Assembly (NCBI GenBank): GCA_020634215.1
Contig: JACKCD010000008.1
Coordinates: forward strand, 62,001 to 126,000
Source of the DNA: Ardenticatenaceae bacterium
GTDB taxonomy: Bacteria > Chloroflexota > Anaerolineae > Promineifilales > Promineifilaceae
Direction: 5' to 3'
Length of the DNA: 64,000 nt
The notes beneath the pieces were generated by a model. That model searched no databases, was not told the origin of the DNA, and saw only the letters and a program-made list of their open reading frames with translations. A program made the translations under genes and the position numbers. Within the stretch, counting starts at the first letter, position 1. The number at the start of each line of letters is the position of its first letter. Positions 7,957 through 16,487 of the stretch are shown here, one piece after another.

Positions 7957-9387
7957 TTGACGATTCAAAACCGCCTTCTTTTTATCTATACCGCTATTTT
8001 TACGATAGCGTTTATCATCTTTGCGCTCATCATCTACACCTTGCCGCGTGATCGGGTGCTGGCGGAAATTGATGCTGATCTAGAAGCATTAGCCGCTGAA
8101 GTAGTGCAGCCCGGCCCGCTGCCGCAAGAGCTAGAGAATTTACGCACGGCTTCTACATTTATGCTGATTGTAAACACTCAGGGTGATATTGTCGGCCGTT
8201 CGCGTAATTTGACTGGTTATGGCGGTCTGTTGGATGAGGATGGTTTGCAGCAAGATAAACAACTGCGGCTGGTGCGGCTGGAAGATGACACGCTGCTGCG
8301 GGTGCTGACGGTGCCGCTGGTGTTAAAAGAGGGCGACCAAACCAGCTTTCTGGGGCATTTGCAGGTGGCGCGGCTGCTGGACAGCTATGAGAGCTTTAAC
8401 CGGGTGCTGGTGGTGGCACTGCTAATTGGCCTGTTTGCCGCCACTACCTCGCTGTTTGTAGCGGTGCTGCTGACACCACGTTTGTTTAAGCCATTGGAAG
8501 ATATGGCAGAGGTGGCGCGGCAAATTACGCGGGCCGATGATTTGGGACGGCGCGTGCCAGATCCTGGTGGCAGTGATGAGATTGGGGATTTGGCGCGGGC
8601 GTTTAACCAGACACTGGAGCGGCTGGAGCGGTTGTTTACAACGCAGCACCGGCTGTTGGCGGATGTGTCGCATGAGTTGCGAACGCCGTTGACGACGGTG
8701 CGGGGGAATATTGACCTGATGCGTCGCATGGGGGAGATGGATGCGGAGTCTATGGCGGCGATTCAGGATGAGTTGGAGCGGATGACGCGGCTGGTGGGGG
8801 ATTTGCTGCTGCTGGCGCGGGCAGATTCGGGCGGTCTGCCGCTGCACTGGGGGGCAGTGGAGCTGGATAGTGTGCTGTTTGAGGTGTATCGGCAGGTGAG
8901 TTTGCTGGATCGGGGGGTGGGGGTGGTATTAACGGCCGTTGATCAAGCCACTGTCCATGGCGACCCCGACCGGCTCAAACAGCTCCTGCTCAATCTGGTG
9001 GACAATGCCATCAAATACACCCCACGCGGCGGCAAAGTGGAATTGAGTCTAGCGAAAGAAGATGGTTGGGCTATTATCAGCATTAGTGATACCGGTATTG
9101 GTATTCCCAAAGAAGATTTACCCCACATTTTTGAACGGTTTTACCGGGTGGACAAAGCACGCAGCCGTATGCAAGGTGGTTCTGGTTTAGGGCTTTCCAT
9201 CGCCAAATGGATTGCCGACGCGCATGACGCGGTGCTAAAGGTGAACAGTGAAGTCGGTCAGGGAACGACCTTTGTGATCAAATTGCCAATTATTGAGCTA
9301 GGTGAGGAAGAAGAGGACGAGGAAGTGGAAACGTTAACGACCACTCAGCGGCTGCGGCTGTTGGGTGCTAATCTGCGGCGTTCATAA
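7957..9387 (+). CDS. Membrane sensor histidine kinase
   Basis: A 476-residue partner of the preceding regulator. An N-terminal helix (about 8-28), an extracytoplasmic region of about 120 residues and a second helix (about 150-172) are followed by a HAMP domain (about 173-225). HisKA has phospho-acceptor His239 (DVSHELRTPL). The HATPase domain has NLVDNAIKYT, DTGIGIP and GSGLGLSI boxes. It starts with TTG at 7957; only a weak ribosome site is visible. The acidic run EEEEDEEVE near the C-terminus follows the kinase core. The gene shows a striking switch from G-rich to C-rich codons at the palindrome at 8931. Confidence 0.93.
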   Translation: MTIQNRLLFIYTAIFTIAFIIFALIIYTLPRDRVLAEIDADLEALAAEVVQPGPLPQELENLRTASTFMLIVNTQGDIVGRSRNLTGYGGLLDEDGLQQDKQLRLVRLEDDTLLRVLTVPLVLKEGDQTSFLGHLQVARLLDSYESFNRVLVVALLIGLFAATTSLFVAVLLTPRLFKPLEDMAEVARQITRADDLGRRVPDPGGSDEIGDLARAFNQTLERLERLFTTQHRLLADVSHELRTPLTTVRGNIDLMRRMGEMDAESMAAIQDELERMTRLVGDLLLLARADSGGLPLHWGAVELDSVLFEVYRQVSLLDRGVGVVLTAVDQATVHGDPDRLKQLLLNLVDNAIKYTPRGGKVELSLAKEDGWAIISISDTGIGIPKEDLPHIFERFYRVDKARSRMQGGSGLGLSIAKWIADAHDAVLKVNSEVGQGTTFVIKLPIIELGEEEEDEEVETLTTTQRLRLLGANLRRS

Positions 9388-9403
9388 ACGTAGAAGTTAC
9401 AGC

Positions 9404-9437
9404 AGAAGTTGAACTTCTCAGAAGAAGTTCAACTTCT
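9404..9437. terminator. Bidirectional terminator hairpin between convergent genes
   Basis: AGAAGTTGAACTTCT (9404-9418) and its exact inverse (9423-9437) form a 15-bp stem with a 4-bp loop, followed by TATATTTT. It lies between the 3' ends of the kinase gene and the PspC gene, so it could stop transcription from both sides. Confidence 0.7.
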
Positions 9438-9443
9438 ATATTT

Positions 9444-9857
9444 TCAGCGGCGGTTGATTAGCATGTAGATGCCAAAGCCGATGATGAGTAAAGGCCAGAA
9501 GATGCCGCTGTGGATAAATCCCATCTTGCTAAACAGGAAAAATACACCCATGATGACGAGCAAAATGCCGACGGTTTGGGGTTGCCCTATTTTTCCAACG
9601 CTCGTGTAAAGTCGTTCTCCCATTTCATCCAGGTTTTTCTTGATAGTTTCGGCGTTGTTAACTTCCCCGTGGTCAGCTTGGGGCATGATTATCCACAGGA
9701 TGAAGTAAATGGGCAGACCAATACCGCTGGCAAAAAGCAGGATTAAAAAGGCCAGCCGGATCAATACGGAATCTATGCCAAGATAGGTGGCGATGCCGCC
9801 GCAGACCCCCGCGATGATCTGGTCTGTATTGCTTCGGGTAAGTCTTGCTTCAGACAT
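9444..9857 (-). CDS. PspC-domain membrane protein
   Basis: A 137-residue protein. Residues ~1-60 match the PspC domain: LTRSNTDQIIAGVCGGIATYLG, in which the stretch GVCGGIA is diagnostic, then a hydrophobic helix ending FILWIIMPQ. Two further transmembrane segments lie near 95-135. PspC proteins take part in the phage-shock envelope-stress response; many bacteria carry such short stand-alone versions of uncertain role. A GGAGG ribosome site precedes the ATG at 9857. An inverted repeat upstream (9880-9899) may be regulatory. Confidence 0.88.
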   Translation of the reverse strand: MSEARLTRSNTDQIIAGVCGGIATYLGIDSVLIRLAFLILLFASGIGLPIYFILWIIMPQADHGEVNNAETIKKNLDEMGERLYTSVGKIGQPQTVGILLVIMGVFFLFSKMGFIHSGIFWPLLIIGFGIYMLINRR

Positions 9858-9879
9858 GTCTTAACCTCCATTCGTTACA

Positions 9880-9899
9880 ATCATCCTGATCGGGATGAT
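9880..9899. promoter_or_regulatory. Inverted repeat upstream of the PspC gene
   Basis: ATCATCC and GGATGAT flank TGATCG, forming a 7-6-7 interrupted dyad 23 bp upstream of the PspC start. It has operator-like geometry, but nothing else supports binding. Confidence 0.3.
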
Positions 9900-10114
9900 G
9901 TTGTTTTCTGCCCATCTATACGCTGGGGCGGGGTGAAAGTTGCAAAGGGTTTATGAGAAGCAACTGAACGGCCGTTTCCGTTCTTACCCCATTCTCTTCA
10001 CTTTCTCGCCAAAGCCCCGCTTTTTGCATATACTGTTTTGTTGAGATTTTGTATTGGATTATCTGTAAAGTCGAGACAATTCGCCCATTCTGACTTTACA
10101 AACTGACGCTAACA

Positions 10115-10585
10115 TTGAAAAAATTTGTTGCCAACTTAGTTCGCTTCCCGCTTCTGCGCCAGCTTATGCTGCTAGGAATTCGTCTGTTTGTTCCTCGGCA
10201 GCGGTTAGGCGTGACAATGGTGGCCTTGGACGAGCGAAATCGGGTTTTGTTGCTGCGGCATGTCTTTCACCCGGAATACCCGTGGGGATTGCCCGGTGGC
10301 TGGCTTGGCCGCAACGAACCTCCAGACCAGGGTGTGCTGCGGGAACTGCGGGAAGAGACGGGATTAACGGCCGTTTTAGGGCCAACATTGCTGGTGAGGA
10401 GAGAAGACCATCCACCACATATCGGCATTGCCTATCTGGGATACGTGCAGCCCGGCGCATTCAGCCTCAGCGGTGAAATCATCGAAGCCGCCTGGTTTGA
10501 CCCCGACGACCTGCCGCCGCTCTATCCCTTTATGGACGATGCCATCCAAATAGCCTTAAAAAGACAACAAAAATCAGAAGCCTAG
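10115..10585 (+). CDS. Nudix hydrolase
   Basis: A 156-residue protein with a complete Nudix box at about 61-84 (GGWLGRNE...RELREETGL), which binds Mg and hydrolyses nucleoside diphosphates linked to another group. The substrate cannot be read. It starts with TTG at 10115. The N-terminal ~28 residues are basic and hydrophobic. It is the first gene of a probable operon with the two beta-lactamase-like proteins; the next gene starts 15 bp after its stop. Confidence 0.9.
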   Translation: MKKFVANLVRFPLLRQLMLLGIRLFVPRQRLGVTMVALDERNRVLLLRHVFHPEYPWGLPGGWLGRNEPPDQGVLRELREETGLTAVLGPTLLVRREDHPPHIGIAYLGYVQPGAFSLSGEIIEAAWFDPDDLPPLYPFMDDAIQIALKRQQKSEA

Positions 10586-10600
10586 AGGAGTATTCTAGCC

Positions 10601-12076
10601 GTGAACAGAAACACATCACCCGGCGTGGGGCAGTGGGTAACTGTCTCTCTAATGGTTGCTGTTTCTTTATTCTTGCTCATCAAACTTTATCAATACGCAG
10701 GCTTGCGAGGCTATTATCCCACTGGCCTAACCATTGCTGGGATAGACGTTGGCGGCATGACCCCAGAGGAAGCCAGCCAAATCTTAACCAACCGCTACCT
10801 CGAAGCCCCCATCACCCTTTATCATCGGGATGAGCAATTTGTGATCAGCCCAGCCGAAGCCGAGTTTACGCTTGACCTGACCCGCATGTTGAGTGACGCT
10901 GACTTTCAGCGCGTGCAGCAAGATTTTTGGGCCGGCTTTTGGGGCTATTTGTGGGGCACGCCCGTTGAGGTCACGCCCGTTCCCCTCAGTGCCACCCATA
11001 ACCGGGAAGCATTGGGCGATGTGCTAACCCGCATTGCTAACCTGACTGATGAGCCAGCGCAGCCACCTCAGCCTGTGCCCGGTTCGCTCAGCTTCCAGTA
11101 TGGAGTCGCAGGTACAATCACCGATATTGAGGCCAGCTTTGCGGACGTAGAAGCGGCGTTGTACCGTCCCACCAACCGCGAGGCGCGGCTGGTGGTGGAA
11201 CCACGCGACCCCATTCGACCCGACCACAATTTGTTGACGCGGCTGCTGGTCAACCGGGTGCAGGTTTTCGAGCAAGAGTCTGGTGGTGTTGCCAGCGTTT
11301 TCATTATGGATTTGCAAACGGGTGAAGAGATTGATTTGCGTTCGGATGTGGTCATGTCGGGCATGGATTTGCTCAAAATCCCTATCGCCGTCGAAGCATA
11401 CCGCGTGCTGCGCGATGTGCCGACCCTAACTCAGCGCCAGCTTATCTCTGATACCCTGATTGTTGGCCCTAATAACCCCAGCACCAACGCCTTACTCAGC
11501 GTTATTGCTGGTGCTGACGAGCCATACACCGGGGCGCGGCTGGTGACAAACTCGATGCAGCGGCTGGGACTAAAAAACACCTTTATGTTGACTCCCTATG
11601 ATGAACCAATGCTGCCAGGGTTGGTCAAGCCCAAAACCCCAGCTAATTCTGCCGAAAGCCTGCTCACACGCCCCAATGACCAGATGCAAACGACAGCCGA
11701 GGACATTGGCACGCTGCTTTCGATGGTCTATTACTGCGCCCAAGGGCAGGGCGGGGCACTGATGGCCGTGTTTGACAATGAGATTACCCAGGAAGAGTGT
11801 CGCCAGCTTTTGCAATATATGCGGCTGAATGAGATTGGCAGCTTGCTGGAAGATGGGGTGCCTGCAGGGATGGCGTTGGCGCACCGCCACGGCTGGATTA
11901 GCGATACGCTGGGGGATGCGGGTGTGATGTTTACACCGGGTGGGGATTATGTGGTCGTTGCCTTTTTGTATAAGCCAGATTGGCTGGAGTGGGAGCTTAG
12001 CTCGCCGCTGGTGGCCGATGTGGCGCGGGCTACCTACAACTACTTCAACTTTGACCAGCCCTTTTTAGGGGGCTAA
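10601..12076 (+). CDS. Beta-lactamase-like membrane protein with VanW-type N-terminal domain, active site degraded
   Basis: A 491-residue protein with one N-terminal membrane anchor (about 13-31). A domain at about 40-200 resembles the putative peptidoglycan-binding part of VanW-family proteins. A class A beta-lactamase/transpeptidase fold covers about 225-480. By comparison with the next gene, the catalytic Ser of SxxK is replaced by Asp (DLLK, 256-259). The SDN-like loop reads NNPSTN and the KTG-like motif reads HRHG. It is probably catalytically dead and may bind cell-wall material or regulate its paralogue. The next gene begins 6 bp downstream. Confidence 0.8.
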   Translation: MNRNTSPGVGQWVTVSLMVAVSLFLLIKLYQYAGLRGYYPTGLTIAGIDVGGMTPEEASQILTNRYLEAPITLYHRDEQFVISPAEAEFTLDLTRMLSDADFQRVQQDFWAGFWGYLWGTPVEVTPVPLSATHNREALGDVLTRIANLTDEPAQPPQPVPGSLSFQYGVAGTITDIEASFADVEAALYRPTNREARLVVEPRDPIRPDHNLLTRLLVNRVQVFEQESGGVASVFIMDLQTGEEIDLRSDVVMSGMDLLKIPIAVEAYRVLRDVPTLTQRQLISDTLIVGPNNPSTNALLSVIAGADEPYTGARLVTNSMQRLGLKNTFMLTPYDEPMLPGLVKPKTPANSAESLLTRPNDQMQTTAEDIGTLLSMVYYCAQGQGGALMAVFDNEITQEECRQLLQYMRLNEIGSLLEDGVPAGMALAHRHGWISDTLGDAGVMFTPGGDYVVVAFLYKPDWLEWELSSPLVADVARATYNYFNFDQPFLGG

Positions 12077-12082
12077 CTGCGT

Positions 12083-13691
12083 ATGTTACGAGCAATTCGC
12101 CGATTTTTGCTGACGCTGCTGCTGATTGCGGCGGTGTTGTTTTTGCTGTTTCAAGCGTTTTTGTATTATCGTTCGCTGGATAAATACCCGACGGGAATGG
12201 CCGTTGCCGGAATTCCCGTCGCAGGGTTGGTGCGAAACGAAGCGGCCGAACGATTAATTGAGCAATACATGGCTCCTGTCTACATTTTTCACCAGGATGA
12301 GCGGGTGCAAGTTGACCCCCGTGAGCTGGGGTTTATGCTGGATGTGGACGCGATGCTGTCCGAAGCCGACAGCCACAAAGAGCCAGAGTCGCTGTTTGAG
12401 GGGTATGCGGAGTTTGTGATCGGCCGTTCGCTTGCCCCTGTTGATATTCCGCTGCGAGCAACGGTGGACGAGGTTGCCCTGCGGCAGCGGGTGCAAACCA
12501 TTGCCGACTTTTTAGACCAGCCGGCCGTTGGCCCCCAGCTTTTGGTGGAAGGAGGAGCCGGACAAGAGGGTCGCCCTGGTTTTATAACCGATGTCGAGGC
12601 CAGCTTGCCGCTGGTGGAGGCGGTGCTGTATGAAACCGAGCAGCGCGAGGCGCATTTGGTGATTGAGGAGCAGCCTGCGCCAGAGCGCAATCTGGAAATG
12701 CTGCGCGGGGTGATCCAAAATTTGCTGGATTCATTTGATGGTTTTTCCAGCGTCTTTATCATGGATTTGGAGACGGGGGAGGAGTTGAGCTTTAATGCCG
12801 ATGTGGCACTATCGGGGCTGAGCGTGCTGAAAATCCCGATTTTTGTGGAGGCGTATGCAGCGATGGATCAGCCGCCGGATGCGTTTGTGGAGTCGCTGTT
12901 TTATGAAACGGCCGTTAAATCCTCCAACTACACCGCCAACCAACTCCTCCATATCATCGCCGGTCAGGACAACACCTACCTGGGAGCCGATGTCTTTACG
13001 CAGAGGATGCGTGATCTGGGGCTGGTCAACACCTTTATGGCCGTTCCCTACGATGCCCCCGACGTTGCCACCCGCCCCAACACCTACGTTACCCCCGCCA
13101 ACTCCCGCACCGACATCAACGTGCTGCCCGACATTTCCCGCCAAACCACCGCTGAAGAGATTGGAACCCTGCTTTCCTGGATTTATTACTGCGCCAAAGG
13201 CACAGGCGGAGCGCTGATGGCCGCCCTGCCCGGCAAAATCACCCCGCAAGAATGCCAGGCTATCATTGACGTGCTGGAGCTAAACGTAGAAGGCAACCTT
13301 ATTCGCTATGGCGTGCCAGAAGATGTGCTGGTTTCGCATAAGCATGGGTGGAACTTCACTGACCATAGCGATGCAGGATCGTCTTTTCGCCCAACGGGAT
13401 TATGTGCTGTATATCTACATGTCCAAACCGGGCAGCGATTGGCTCTCGTCTGAAATTAGCTTTCCCATTATTCGGGAAGTGTCGCGGGCGGTTTATAACT
13501 ATTTTAACTATGATGATCCTTACACCAAGGAAGAATCAGAAGCCCGCATCAAAGCCACCGCTCAGGCCGCAGCCGAAGCAGCAGCGGCGGCGGCAGCAAC
13601 GGAGAAGTCGAACAACCGGCTGAAGGAGCTGCACCACCGGCGCAGCCATAGTAGGGAAGAATGGTTGCTACTGGCTAGTGGTTTATACTAG
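12083..13691 (+). CDS. Beta-lactamase-like membrane protein, frameshifted near 13390
   Basis: Paralogue of the preceding gene with the same architecture: anchor at 5-27, VanW-like domain, serine beta-lactamase fold. SxxK is intact (SVLK, 247-250), as are SNYTANQLL in place of the SDN loop and HKHGW in place of KTG. The frame opened at 12083 ends at 13453, but the expected C-terminal sequence (RDYVLYIYMSKPGSDW, then AVYNYFNYDDP) continues in the +1 frame from about 13400 to 13691. One frameshift therefore separates residue ~435 from the rest. It may be real or an assembly error. The tail is Ala-rich. If intact it could be a wall-active serine hydrolase. Confidence 0.75.
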
Positions 13692-13711
13692 CAACCAGCC
13701 ACTAGCTACTA
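13663..13711. repeat. Imperfect snapback of TGGCTAG heptamers
   Basis: CTACTGGCTAGTGG and AACCAGCCACTAGCTAC repeat each other imperfectly in inverse order. The words match those at 20956-21012. It overlaps the last codons of the frameshifted upstream gene. Confidence 0.6.
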
Positions 13712-13726
13712 TTTACAGAGGTAAGT

Positions 13727-14692
13727 ATGGAGTATCGCAAACTGGGTCGAACTGGCCTGAAAGTATCCACCATTTGTTTGGGCACGATGCAGTTTGGCTG
13801 GACGGCCGTTTCTGCCACCGCCCACCAAATCATGAGCCACGCCGTCGAGCTGGGCTGCAACTTTTTTGACACCGCCGACGTGTATTCCCGCTGGGCAGAG
13901 GGCAACGACGGCGGCGTGAGTGAGCAAATCATTGGTGACTGGTTGCAAACCGGTCACGTGTCGCGCCACCAACTGGTGCTGGCAACCAAGGTGCGCGGTC
14001 AGATGGGTGACGGGCCAAATGACCAGGGGCTGTCGCGTCTCCACATCATGCAGGCCGTAGATGCCAGCCTACGCCGCCTGCAAACCGATTACATTGACCT
14101 GTACCAAGTGCATTTCCCCGATGAAGAGACACCACTGGAAGAAACGCTGTCGGCACTGACAGACTTGGTGCGATTGGGCAAGGTACGCTACATTGGCTGC
14201 TCCAATTATCCGGCGTGGCTGCTGGCAAAATCGCTGTGGGTGAGCGATGTCAACAAGCTGTGCCGCTACGACAGCGTGCAGCCGCACTACAATTTGGTAC
14301 ATCGGCCAGAGTTTGAACGGGAACTCATGCCGCTGTGTTTGGACCAGGGGGTGGGGGTGATTCCCTACAGCCCGCTGGCGGCGGGATTTTTGACGGGCAA
14401 ATATGGCCGCGATACAACGCTGCCCAATTCGGCGCGGGCGCGGCGGATTATGGAGCGGTATATGAATGAGCGCGGCTTCCAGGTGGTGGACAAGTTAACA
14501 GAGGTGGCGATGAATCATGGGGCAACGGTGGCACAAACGGCCGTTTCCTGGCTCCTCGCCAACCCTGCCGTGACCTCGGCCATCATCGGGGCTAACTCGG
14601 TGGCGCAGCTTGCCGACACGATGCTGGCGGCAGAGATGAGGCTGTTGGCAGAGGAAAAAGCGGCGTTGGATGGGGTGTCGGCGTGGGAGTAG
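13727..14692 (+). CDS. Aldo/keto reductase
   Basis: A 321-residue NADPH-dependent oxidoreductase of the (beta/alpha)8 AKR superfamily. The opening MEYRKLGRTGLKVS, the catalytic Asp/Tyr pair in FFDTADVYSRW, the Lys in VLATKVRG and the QVHFPD segment (His) give the full tetrad. The C-terminal SAIIGANSVAQL binds the cofactor phosphate. The natural carbonyl substrate is not readable. A weak AGAGGTAAGT ribosome site precedes the ATG. It stands alone between the beta-lactamase-like operon and a convergent gene. Confidence 0.92.
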   Translation: MEYRKLGRTGLKVSTICLGTMQFGWTAVSATAHQIMSHAVELGCNFFDTADVYSRWAEGNDGGVSEQIIGDWLQTGHVSRHQLVLATKVRGQMGDGPNDQGLSRLHIMQAVDASLRRLQTDYIDLYQVHFPDEETPLEETLSALTDLVRLGKVRYIGCSNYPAWLLAKSLWVSDVNKLCRYDSVQPHYNLVHRPEFERELMPLCLDQGVGVIPYSPLAAGFLTGKYGRDTTLPNSARARRIMERYMNERGFQVVDKLTEVAMNHGATVAQTAVSWLLANPAVTSAIIGANSVAQLADTMLAAEMRLLAEEKAALDGVSAWE

Positions 14693-14782
14693 GGAAAAGA
14701 GTAAAGCGGCCGTTTGCTCCTCACATTTTCTCACATACAAACCATTCCGTGTCCTTCCGTGTGCTCCCGTGTCCAAAACGGC

Positions 14783-15664
14783 TCACCCCAAATAATCTAT
14801 AACCGCCCCCGCCACATCTACCCCCGTAGTGGCCTCAATTTCTTCCAGTCCCGGCGTTGAATTCACCTCAATGACCAGTGGCCCCGCTTCCGTTTCCAGC
14901 AGATCAACCCCGGCTACTTCTAGTCCCACGGCTTGCGCGGCGGCAACGGCCAGGGCTTGGGTGGCGGGGGGGAGGGTAATGGCAACGGCCGTTCCGCCCA
15001 AATGAATATTGGCGCGAAAATCCCCGGCCGGGGCGGTGCGGCGCATGGCCGCCACCACCTGGTCGCCCACCACAAAGGCGCGGATGTCCTGGTTGTTGGC
15101 GGCCACAAACGCCTGCATGGTGGCAATTTTGGACAGACTGCTGAGGAGGTGGTGGGTGGAGAGGGCAGTCTCGGCGGTGTCTACCTTGATCACCCCCGCC
15201 CCCCAACTGCCACGCGGCAGCTTGATGACGGCGGGCAGGGGGAGGTCATTAACGGCCGTTTCCCGCATTTGCTCCAGCCCCCCCACCAGCCACGAATCGG
15301 GGATGGGAATGCCGGCATGGTTGAGCAGCTGCAGCGTGTGGAATTTGTCGCTGGCGATTTGTTTGGCGGCGGGGGTGTTGAGGCAGCGCACCCCGGCCAG
15401 CGCAAGCTGGGTGGCAAGATAGCTTTCCAGCGGGACGCTAATCTCATGCCCCATGTAGCTTTGGCCGACGGTGCGGAGCAGGGTCACGTCGAACTGGGTG
15501 AGGTCGTGGTGGGCGTGGGTGATGGTGGTGAAACGGCCGTTTAGCCGCACCACGCAATCCAACGGTCGCGCTACCTCTATTTCATGACCACGCTGCTTCG
15601 CCGCTTCAGCCAGCCGCCGCGTAGCGTAGCCAGTAGGGTTGTGGGCAAAGACAAGAATTTTCAA
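14783..15664 (-). CDS. RimK-family ATP-grasp ligase
   Basis: A 293-residue ATP-grasp enzyme. Family members add an amino acid through an amide bond, for example glutamate to ribosomal protein S6 (RimK) or aminoadipate to LysW (LysX). Visible are the Lys-containing ATP site PAVIKLPRGSWGAGV, the IRAFVVGD strand and the metal-binding end VIEVNSTPGLEEIE with its Glu/Asn pair. The acceptor cannot be told. It is convergent with the aldo/keto reductase and stands beside a hairpin repeat on its upstream side. Four AACGGCCGTT sites lie within it or at its edges. Confidence 0.88.
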   Translation of the reverse strand: MKILVFAHNPTGYATRRLAEAAKQRGHEIEVARPLDCVVRLNGRFTTITHAHHDLTQFDVTLLRTVGQSYMGHEISVPLESYLATQLALAGVRCLNTPAAKQIASDKFHTLQLLNHAGIPIPDSWLVGGLEQMRETAVNDLPLPAVIKLPRGSWGAGVIKVDTAETALSTHHLLSSLSKIATMQAFVAANNQDIRAFVVGDQVVAAMRRTAPAGDFRANIHLGGTAVAITLPPATQALAVAAAQAVGLEVAGVDLLETEAGPLVIEVNSTPGLEEIEATTGVDVAGAVIDYLG

Positions 15665-15681
15665 ATGGTTTTTGGAGAATA

Positions 15682-15738
15682 GGACGCAGATTTACCTGAT
15701 CCTCCTGATTATCAGGTTCATCAGGTAAATCTGCGTCC
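15682..15738. repeat. Long perfect hairpin, ATTTACCTGAT family, copy 2
   Basis: GGACGCAGATTTACCTGAT (15682-15700) and its exact inverse (15720-15738) flank a 19-bp loop that itself contains CCTGATTATCAGG. The same 19-bp arm is used at 46963-47028. It lies between the glycosylase and ATP-grasp genes. Confidence 0.93.
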
Positions 15739-15747
15739 CATTGCTCT

Positions 15748-16470
15748 TTATAAAGCAAAAGCAATACGAATATCGGCTAAAAGCTGGGTGGCGCGGCGGA
15801 TGAGGGCTTGGTTGGCTGGTTTGTTGGGCCACAGGCTGGCCCCGGAGGGATGGGGCAGGGGGACGACCCAACGGCCGTTTTTTTCCTTCCTCTCGTCAAA
15901 CTCAGCCATCACTTCCCCTTGGCTGATGTCAAACTGCACGGGGTTGGTGAGGGCGGCGGGGGGGAAATAAACGGCCGTTCCAATAATCTCATGCAGCTTG
16001 GCGCTGCTGGGATACAGCAGCTTAATCGCTAACCCGCCCACCAAAATCATCAGCGTTGGTCGTACCAGGGCAATTTCGCGCTGCAAGAAGGGACGGCACA
16101 ACGCTTGCTCGGCGCGGCTCGGTACCCGGTCGCCCTTGCCGGACGGATGTTTGCCAGGGTAGCATTTGGTAACGGCGGTCATGTAGTGGGTGTCGCGGAA
16201 CGTGTCCTCGTCCCAGCCCGCCTCGCCCAGCCATTGGAAGAGCCGCCGCCCGCTGCTGGCGTTAAACGGCCGTTTGGCCTCCACCTCCGTCACCCCCGGT
16301 GCCTGCCCAATCAGCAGCACCCGCGCCCCCGCCGACCCGCGAAAAATCGCTCCCGGCACAATATCGTGTCCCGCTGCCAAACAGCGCTGGCAAGTTCGCA
16401 TTTCCTGGTGAAGCTGGATGAGTGAATCAGGCACAGTAAATGGTGCGTAGTGCGTGGTGCGTAAAATCAC
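15748..16470 (-). CDS. Uracil-DNA glycosylase, iron-sulfur type (family 4/5)
   Basis: A repair enzyme that removes uracil from DNA. Motif 1 LIGQAPGVTE and motif 3 LPHPSGAS (catalytic His) are present. Four spaced cysteines (CQRC near the start, then CYPGK and LCRPF) fit the 4Fe-4S cluster of thermophile-type UDGs. The open frame begins with GTG at 16470, but that codon lies in a hairpin repeat (16446-16485). The GTG at 16434, giving VPDSLIQLHQE, is a more natural start. An insertion relative to short family 4 enzymes suggests family 5. Confidence 0.85.
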   Translation of the reverse strand: MILRTTHYAPFTVPDSLIQLHQEMRTCQRCLAAGHDIVPGAIFRGSAGARVLLIGQAPGVTEVEAKRPFNASSGRRLFQWLGEAGWDEDTFRDTHYMTAVTKCYPGKHPSGKGDRVPSRAEQALCRPFLQREIALVRPTLMILVGGLAIKLLYPSSAKLHEIIGTAVYFPPAALTNPVQFDISQGEVMAEFDERKEKNGRWVVPLPHPSGASLWPNKPANQALIRRATQLLADIRIAFAL

Positions 16471-16485
16471 GCACCACGCACTACG
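16446..16485. repeat. Heptamer snapback hairpin (GCGTAGT/GCGTGGT units)
   Basis: CGTAGTGCGTGGTGCGT (16446-16462) and its perfect inverse (16469-16485) with a 6-bp loop. It lies between the M3 peptidase and the glycosylase genes and overlaps the nominal glycosylase start. A related copy is at 31912-31952. Confidence 0.92.
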
Positions 16486-16487
16486 TT

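Noticed and set aside
9689..9697. Perfect DnaA-box-like TTATCCACA
   Set aside because: A single copy inside the PspC gene with no cluster, no AT-rich region and no dnaA/dnaN nearby; not an origin.
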